From: Flammula alnicola
Taxonomy: Eukaryota; Basidiomycota; Agaricomycetes; Agaricales; Strophariaceae
Direction of reading: 5' to 3'
NCBI GenBank assembly: GCA_015499995.1
Contig: JADNRV010000066.1
Span: forward strand, 62,001-126,000
DNA length: 64,000 nt
Shown here: piece by piece, positions 57,350-64,000 of the stretch
Numbering within the stretch: the stretch's first letter is position 1
Layout: every line of letters starts with the position of its first letter
The notes under the pieces: generated by a model
The model's input: only the letters and a program-made list of their open reading frames with translations
Told to the model about the DNA's origin: nothing
Database searches by the model: none
Program-made: the position numbers and the translations under genes

Positions 57350-58065
57350 TTATTTTTCGAAGACACGGAAACATCGTCACTTTTGTTTGTTATCTTACTG
57401 CTGCCATCTAAGTTTCTAAATTTTCAGACTCCATACTACATACCCGAGTTATTTTTCCCCCGCTATACTTCACCAGTCTGGACCTTTTTTCCTGGTTTAT
57501 CGTAAAGATGTTCGCATAAACTTCGTAATAAATAACTCATGACCGCGAGATGCCACGTCGTGCAGTATATTCCTCCAAGTAAGTGGTGTATGTTTTCGGC
57601 GCCTCGCGCAGTCGCGCTTGAGCTTGAATTGAAGTTCCGGTGACCGGTGACCCCTGGCAGCCTCCTTCCTTGCTATCACCGGGCCCGTGACACGAGCCTT
57701 GTTTCAGTCCAGTATCCAGCGTCGCTCTTCGGCAGAATATACATACTTCCCATAAATTCAAATGACTCGTTACACTTTTTGAGTCTCCTGCGCCCACTGA
57801 CGCTGACTGTCACTTGCTTACCGGTACCCGGCACCTCCGAGTCTTACACGTCTTTTTCTCTGGGCAACAACACTCTCGTTGCACTCCAGCACTGCCTACT
57901 GGGACATCCAGCCCCCGGGTTTCTGGTTGTGGGAACAACTCACCAAGGGCCCCTCTGCCTTGCACCAGGCTTCAGGTTCTCATGCTCTCCAACTCGTCAA
58001 AATTGAGGCCTGAGGATGGGATGCCGACCAACAGTCCTAGAGCTCTCAAAATGCAACACTAACTG
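57350..58065. other. Intergenic stretch
   Basis: LCB1 3' flank and low-complexity sequence. Short frames only. It may hold further decayed AP-1 mu exons that I could not recognise. Confidence 0.35.
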
Positions 58066-58530
58066 GCAGAGATCATCACCTTCCCGCATCGGCTGACGCA
58101 GGTGCTCATCGAATACTTCAAGGGGTTGGAGGAGAGGAGAGTATACGCGACAACTTCGTCGTCATATACGAGCTCATCGATAACATGATGGACTTTGGGT
58201 ACCTGTAGAGGACTGGGAGCAAGATCCTGCAGGAGTATATCACCTCACCTAGGAGTCGCACAAGCTCGAGAGAGTCTACGTGCGCTTCCCGATGGCCGTC
58301 ACAAACGCCGTATCATGGCGGATGGACGGTATCCGGAACCAGTATCGGAAGAATGAGGAGTTCATGGACGTTATCGAGAGTCAACATGCTCTTCCGTGTT
58401 TTCGTCCTTCTGTTCCATTTATGAGACTGGGGCTGACTGAGTGTTATCCCACAGGTCAACACAAATGGCAACATCGTCCGCTCGGAGATTCTTGGGGCTG
58501 TGAAAATGGAGTGTTATCTATCAGGCACGC
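58066..58530 (+). pseudogene. apm1: Fragment of the AP-1 clathrin-adaptor mu subunit
   Basis: AP-1 mu binds cargo for Golgi-endosome traffic. The translation contains AEIITFPHRLTQVLIEYFKG, then after a lost base IRDNFVVIYELIDNMMDFGY, a stop, SKILQEYIT, another stop, ESHKLERV, MAVTNAVSWRMDGIRNQYRK, EEFMDVIES, and across an intron VNTNGNIVRSEILGAVKMEC and YLSG. These fit residues about 70-190 of AP1M in order. Two stops and at least one frameshift show a dead fragment; the rest of the gene is missing. The source gene must be elsewhere. Confidence 0.85.
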
Positions 58531-58859
58531 CAGTCTCTTTTCTTCTTCATTTATTTTACTTATCCTCTGTACCAGCTATTCGCAGGAAGCTTGAAGAAAG
58601 GTGTGTTTTGTGTACTCGAATTCACGCGGTTGCTAATGTGTTTGGACGACAAGTATGTTGCTACGGTCACTAATCTAGGATAACAAGCCAATAGGTTCGT
58701 TTCCATCTGCAAAGTGCAGGAACTGACTCGACCATCTTACGGCAGTTGTGAATCATAGAGTCTATTTAGCCTGATGGCTGCTTCATCAATGTCACTACTA
58801 AACGATGTTTGGATTGAACTCAGATAAAATAGGGCGAGCCAGAGGTGGCGGACTTCAAC

Positions 58860-59540
58860 CTCGGCGAGCTCGTCTTCGCCTAACGCCGGCGCTTATGAAT
58901 AACCACAAGGAAGACGAAAGCGGGCCGCTGTTGGGGATTATCCGGACTAATGGGTATGGTTTTGATAATCTCTGGGATAGTGATGGACCCACTATCGCGA
59001 CTCCGCGTGATGCCTATCTTTACACCGGGATTGGCAAAGTGGGTTCCCGGATCAACCACAGGTGCGTAAAGTCTCCAGCTTATTCGAAAATGGTTCTGTG
59101 ATTTACCATAAGTTATAACTCTTGCGGATGACACAGCTGCATGCCTAATATCTGGCAGAAATTTAAGCTCGACTGTTTCTCTCTCCAGTTCACGGCTTCA
59201 AGGGACATCAAAGCCGGCGAGCAAATGTTCTACTCCTACTGCGGTGTTTACCCAGGCGTTATATGCGAATGCTCCGCCTGTGTCAACGCCACGCCTGAAA
59301 CCGACAAATTGCGCAAAGAGATCGATAAGCGCTTCGAGATATACGACCGTAAATGTCGAGCCTGAATGGGAGGTGCAGTCATCACCAGGAAAGATCTCGA
59401 TGAGATGTTCCGATTCCAGGAGGGTGCAGTCAAGGAAGGTTTGCACTCGCAAACACCGTCCTCTTGGAGATGATCCGGATTGCGTATTCGAAGTCAGGGA
59501 TGCACGCCCAGGCGCTGGAATATTCGGATTAGGTAGATAA
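58860..59540 (+). pseudogene. SET-domain protein fragment
   Basis: Encodes SGPLLGIIRTNGYG-like sequence (GPLLGIIRTNGYGF from 58922), then across a 75-bp intron (59062-59136) SRINHSCMPN, FSLQFTASRDIKAGEQMFYS, YCG and CECSACVNATPETDKLRKEI, which are the C-terminal SET and post-SET motifs of the basidiomycete SET family. After 59365 the frame is broken: AVKEGLHS (about 59430) and MIRIAYSKSGMHAQALEY (about 59470) lie in other frames. The start and N-terminal half were not found. The methyltransferase is probably non-functional. Confidence 0.65.
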
Positions 59541-60007
59541 ATATCGTAAGTTGTACAATTATAAGGCGTAGTAGCCTATCGTACATATGTATCGTCTCTC
59601 TTTTGTCTCGTTGTGCCCTATAATGTTAATAGCTTAGCCTTGAATATTTGAATAGCTTGACCCTTCGGGAGGATCATCTATAGGCGGATTCAGCCCTACA
59701 CTATGAACCCTACGGCCGGGGATGACGACTCGTCACACCGGGAGAAAAAACTTCTTCCCGGTTTTCCTGGGAGTTGACAAGGAATAGGCGAATCAGGAGT
59801 TTTTCCTGGTTGTGGGACTGGTAATTTATTTACTGGGTTTTCGGGGAAATATTACGGCCAAGACTGTATCTATGCTGGGGGCTGTTGGTTGAATATATTC
59901 AGCTTATAAAGTACAATTTAACGATTCAAGTAGTGTAGTATTTAAGTGTTGAACCATGTATAACTACAGGTAACAATGTCCTAGTAAGTTAGGGCTGTCC
60001 TACTGCT
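59541..60007. other. 3' flank of the Plavaka element
   Basis: No gene. The end of the Plavaka element should lie here, but without its other end I cannot mark the terminal repeat. Confidence 0.35.
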
Positions 60008-63000
60008 CTATTCTGCGAATGCTTCTGCACGAGCCAACTTTCCGCTACGGTCAATAATGACCCACCAACCTCGATCGAAAACGCGGCCGACTAAACACTG
60101 AATGGCCGCAATATCGACGACCTCTGTGCGTCCTTGTTCATTCCGGTAGTAGTGCATGTCGAGGTCGTTATGGCGCTCAATGGGACAATTCTTTATTGAC
60201 GCGAGGATGACTGTTTCGGGATCGACAAGTCCAAGTTGTGGCGTAGCCGGCATGCGCACAAGTATTATCTGTCGAATTTGGCCGTAAAACGTCTTGAGTT
60301 CGAGTTTGGGCTTCCTCCGTGGTTGGTTTGTATACTTGTCGACATATAGTTCATACTGAAACCGTGTTATTACGAGGGATATCGGTGAAGGCTAAGGAAC
60401 AGTACGCACTCTGACATGGGAAGCATCACGCCTATCCTCTGCATTGGACTGGACAATCGCCGCAGCTCTCATGGTATCCCCGCCTCCAAGCCGTCGAAAT
60501 TTCCCCCAAAATTCGACCTGTTGAGCTGAGAAGTGATCCTTGACGATGGCGCGTGTTGTGTTATAACGAGTAGCTAGCGTGGCGACGATAATAGAGTAAA
60601 GACTGTCGGGAATATCGGGATGTTTTTGGCGCGGAAAACACAATACTGACGTGGGATCTGTCAATCGTGAAGCAATCAGAGAACAGGGATGGAAGGAACA
60701 CGTGAGAAGACTTACATTCATCGAAGGCAAATTCATGAGAATTTCCTTCCTTCGGCGGCAGAAGGGCTAGCTGATCGTGAACATTGTATCGATTCTTTAT
60801 CTGATCCAATTGTGCGACAGCTGTAACGTATGAATCAATGTTAGCAAAAGGATGGCGACGGCTTTTAATGCAGCGCAGTAGGTGCCCGCAGAAGCGCTCC
60901 ATCGGAAATGCCCAGTATGCCCACACTGGCCCCATTGCTTCGATTCCATCAGCAATATGTAAGAGCGCATGGACTGTAAGCGGACATGCCGACACACGGT
61001 CAGGAGAATGTGGCCTTGCTGTGAAACAGTGAGGTTCCCCCACTGTCGAAAATAACTATATAAGGAAGGAGAGTTTCTGCCTTTGTTTGCTTGCTTCTAA
61101 GGTTATTGACCTTAAGTCAAGCTCGACCAAATACTACCTTTACACTGACCTTTCGAAAGTTTTCTGCCCTTTTGTTTGTTTATCTCTAACGCTCTTGCCT
61201 TTGAGTCAAGCTCGACCAAATACTACCTTTACACTGACCTTTCGGAAAGTTTTCTGCCCCGGCGCCTCGACAACGGGTCGACGTGTCGACCCAATCCTAC
61301 GGTTGGACGAACGTTGGAAGGAAGGGTAATGTCGGGACCTCAAGCCAGCACCCGAGCCCATAATAGCTGAAAAATGCAAGGTCTGGAAGGAAACGGGACA
61401 ATGGCGCATGCTGGAGAAGTTTCCTACTCGCCGACGCTGCGAGGAGCCAACCGAAGGTTGGCAACGAGCAGCGTGAAATCATCCAAACACTAATTTTATT
61501 TCTACAATGCTTTATTTTCATATTTCTCAAACCATTCTCTACTGGCTGGGCTAATTATAAAGGCATTTGTGATGATAATCTTGCAACATTCAGAAAAATA
61601 GAAATAAAACACGACACATAACTATTACACAGCAAGGCCATAGACGACGAAGTCGTCCCTTTATTGATAGTAGATTCTAAGATATGAAAATACAAGTCAG
61701 CTTTTGAGCGCATATGAAACAGAAAAAAACTGACCGTTCAAATGTTGTGACCCACTCTTGAAAACCGACTCTGACCTCCGCGATCTCGTCCTTTGTTATC
61801 TTGAACTGGAGACAAATATTTAAAAGCTTGATCAGCTTAACAAAATGCTTATAGTAAATCTCCTTTTTGAAGCGCCCCCGGAGCAGAACAGGTCTGAGAT
61901 AAAGCGCCCAAAAAGACCACGAGTCCGCCGTACAAGCAGAGGCATCTTCCGCGACATTCTGTGGTCTAGCGGTCGCATACGACGATGGTATGGTGGAACC
62001 GGAAGCTTTTGTGGCCTCTCCGATTGCCTCCCATACGCCAGGACCAAGCTCATAAGACTCGCAGCCTTCGTCCAAGCCCTTGAATCGTCCGGTCCACAAT
62101 AAGACAAGATTCTTTATCAGATTTTCCCAGATAAGGTGCATGAAGTCAAAAGGGAATGAAACCGGAAACAAAAGCGACGGGAGATGGGAAAGAAGTGGGA
62201 TTCCCTTGATTCCGCACGCTTTCGCACGGCGTTGCTCCTCGGCACCATTGGGTGCAAATTGGACATGTCGAGCCTGCTCCAGAAACTCGTCATGTGTACG
62301 GAGAGGAAGATCAGCAGGGTCATAGATAGGAATCTCTGCATTGTCCCCAGGTGCCAGCACAACTGGATGGTTTGCGCGATAGAGAGGAACATAGTGGGTG
62401 GTGTTTCGGCTGTCAGGCACACGGACACCTTTGATTGTGCACATCCGACAAGGGAAGATCGCGTTGTGACCCTTCATGCGCATGATCATCGATATCGCAG
62501 GAATATCTCCGAAAACGGCCATGAGATAAGCATGCAGTGAAAAGCGTTGATTTGTCGTAATGTCAAACGCTGAAACCCCGGATAAGAATTCCAGAAGTTC
62601 ATCCACAAGCGGATAGACAAATGAATCGGCATCTTTTGGCTTGAAAGGACCAGGAATAACGCCAGCGCAGAGAATGTTGTGTAAGTGGAAACGTATATCT
62701 GGCGGCAGATTGTAGTTGAAAAGAATCAAAGGCCAGCAAGTTTGACTGCGTCGTTTAAAAGGGCAGAAGCCATCAAGCGAAAGTCCCAGTGCAATGTCGC
62801 GGTCGTCGCTGAAGAACTTGTGGTTTTGCTTAACACCGCCAATAGTGACATATTCCTCTTTTAGTTTCTTGTAGTTGTCTCCGTCCCATATATCCGATAC
62901 GACATCCGGTTGAGGGGTGAACTTGGCGCGATATAGCATGCGCACGGCCGCCTCAGGATTCTTGAAGGCGGCGAGGAGACGAGGAATGATCGGGGAGTAC

Positions 63001-64000
63001 GTGAAGGTCTTCCGAGGACGGCCAAGATGATTCTTGCGCGGTTCTTCGCAATATGGGCACTGAGTTTTGTCTGCGTGTGGACCGACATAACAGATGCATG
63101 ACTTGATACAGCAGTCGTACGCAACAGGCCGATAAGCGGCGAGGAACTCCACGTGAGCTCTTGTGACCTTAAGCGAAGGTATGTTGTGTCGATGGTACGT
63201 ATGCCTGATTTTCGACCAAGTCTGGTCAGATAGATGATCTTCGATTTTCAAAGCAAAAGTTCGGAGCATATCAAGGTCATCATCCATTAATTCTTCAGCT
63301 AGAAATTCTGAGGGTTAGTAAATGCATGGCGGGGTGAGTTTATAGGATGGATAAACATACCGAATTGAGCGATTAATCGCTCAAGATCCTCGTCTATCAA
63401 ATCCTCTTCCCCGAGACCACCGCCCATGCCCATTCCAAAATTATCCCGGTTAAAGTCAAAGTCTGAGAAATCCTCTTCATCCAAGTCTCTCTCGTATCTA
63501 GGCGGTGCTTTTCCTTTGGGCGGTGCTTCATCCTCAGCATCGGATTCATAGTCCTCATCCTCACATCGGATTCATAGTCCTCAACTGTAGCCCGACGACC
63601 AGACCAGGTATTACGAACAACTTCATCTGGTTCCGGATTATTGACAGTATCTTGTCCAGTAAAATCCAAGTCCTCGAAGTCCAAATTATCAGCCTAGTAT
63701 CTGGTTCATGAGCGGCCCCAGGGTGCAGGTGTTCAGCCTGAGCTGTAAAGTCTGGTTCAACATAGTCAAAACCGCCATCAGATCGTCCGGTATCGTCATC
63801 GCTTAAGTCGCTCGAGAGCTCATCTGGTATTGAGGGAGAAGGGGGATTCTGAGCCGCTGCCGCTACTGCCTGCTGAACTTGAATCCGAGTTGGAAGATGC
63901 TTTCCGTCAAGATGACGCGCAATAGATTTCTCAGTTAAGATGTCTCCGCAGCACGGGCAAGGGCGTTTAGGAAGAGGTTTTCGCTTTCGTTTGTATGAAG
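60008..64000 (-). pseudogene. Plavaka-type (CACTA/Tnp2-like) transposase, disrupted, 5' end outside window
   Basis: Read leftwards: a C2H2 finger CPCCGDILTEKSIARHLDGK (about 63960-63900), an acidic region, then the catalytic part with SLDGFCPFKRRS, GDIPAISMIMRMKGHNAIFP and CRMC, and FPFDFMHLIWENLIKNL, holding plausible DDE acids. TVHALLHIADGIEAMGPVWA and MERFCGH follow (about 60980-60880), then exons ending CLVGRVFDRGWWVIIDRSG (60062). Introns of about 55-60 bp lie at 63301-63358, 60660-60718 and 60360-60412. The frame breaks near 63565, where one of two tandem GAGGACTATGAATCCGATG copies lacks a C, and near 63695. A 725-bp gap (61016-61741) splits the gene. It is probably inactive. Confidence 0.85.
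61012..61641. repeat. Insertion-like interruption inside the Plavaka gene, with tandem repeat
   Basis: Between the exons ending about 61741 and starting about 61016 lies sequence far longer than the other introns. TGGCCTTGCTGTG (61012-61024) is inverted at its other end (CACAGCAAGGCCA, about 61629-61641). Inside it about 2.2 copies of a 90-bp unit (61069-61260; shared core CAAGCTCGACCAAATACTAC) stand in tandem. It may be a small inserted element. No target duplication is evident. Confidence 0.4.

Noticed and set aside
1..64000. tRNA, rRNA or CRISPR features
   Set aside because: No A-box/B-box pair, rRNA-like block or regularly spaced repeat array was found by eye; a covariance-model scan would be decisive.

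Overview
The window looks like a piece of a filamentous basidiomycete genome, most likely an agaricomycete. The evidence is many 41-76 bp GT-AG introns, a Plavaka-type (CACTA/Tnp2-like) transposase, a DUF6589 protein, a patatin/NB-ARC/TPR NLR, and small heat-shock proteins that begin MSNIFFYEPFYDFER. I cannot name the species. There are no rRNA or tRNA genes, no CRISPR array and no bacterial-style operons.

Layout: 1-893 is the TPR tail of an NLR-like gene; that tail and about 1.9 kb downstream recur at 33.3-36.0 kb next to a complete NLR gene. 0.9-14.4 kb is gene-poor: relics, a MITE-like inverted-repeat element (4545-5197), a perfect 19-bp hairpin (5607-5658) and a decayed gene of unknown family (11.0-13.0 kb). 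14441-20237 is a strikingly intact 5.8-kb DNA transposon with 142-bp terminal inverted repeats differing at one base, a perfect 9-bp target-site duplication, and two convergent intact genes: a RecQ-like helicase with two zinc knuckles, and a DUF6589 protein. Just downstream are relics of a STAND/NACHT-type NLR (20.99-21.74 kb) and of another helicase (22.64-22.87 kb). 23.7-26.75 kb is an AT-hook, low-complexity probable nuclear protein. 29817-34158 is an intact seven-exon NLR of 1339 residues: patatin lipase, NB-ARC and thirteen near-identical 42-residue TPRs.

36.4-55.0 kb is a small heat-shock (HSP20) cluster with four intact genes, one pseudogene and a 3-prime relic, interleaved with a decayed coiled-coil gene, a decayed DUF4139 gene and a tandemly duplicated unit of about 4.4 kb (amidase plus HSP20) whose two copies each begin near a telomere-like 15-mer. 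Both amidase copies carry independent frameshifts. Two of the HSP20 genes form a head-to-head inverted duplication with mirrored heat-shock elements. 55573-57349 is an intact LCB1 (serine palmitoyltransferase subunit 1). It is followed by relics of an AP-1 mu adaptor gene and of a SET-domain gene. 60.0-64.0 kb is a frameshifted, interrupted Plavaka transposase reading leftwards and running off the window.

The strongest candidate for an undescribed system is the 14441-20237 element. Its geometry (long TIRs, 9-bp duplication) resembles Mutator-like elements, but its only non-helicase gene is the DUF6589 protein, so that protein is the best candidate for its transposase. All exon joins were made by hand from splice signals, reading frame and family knowledge; no search was run.
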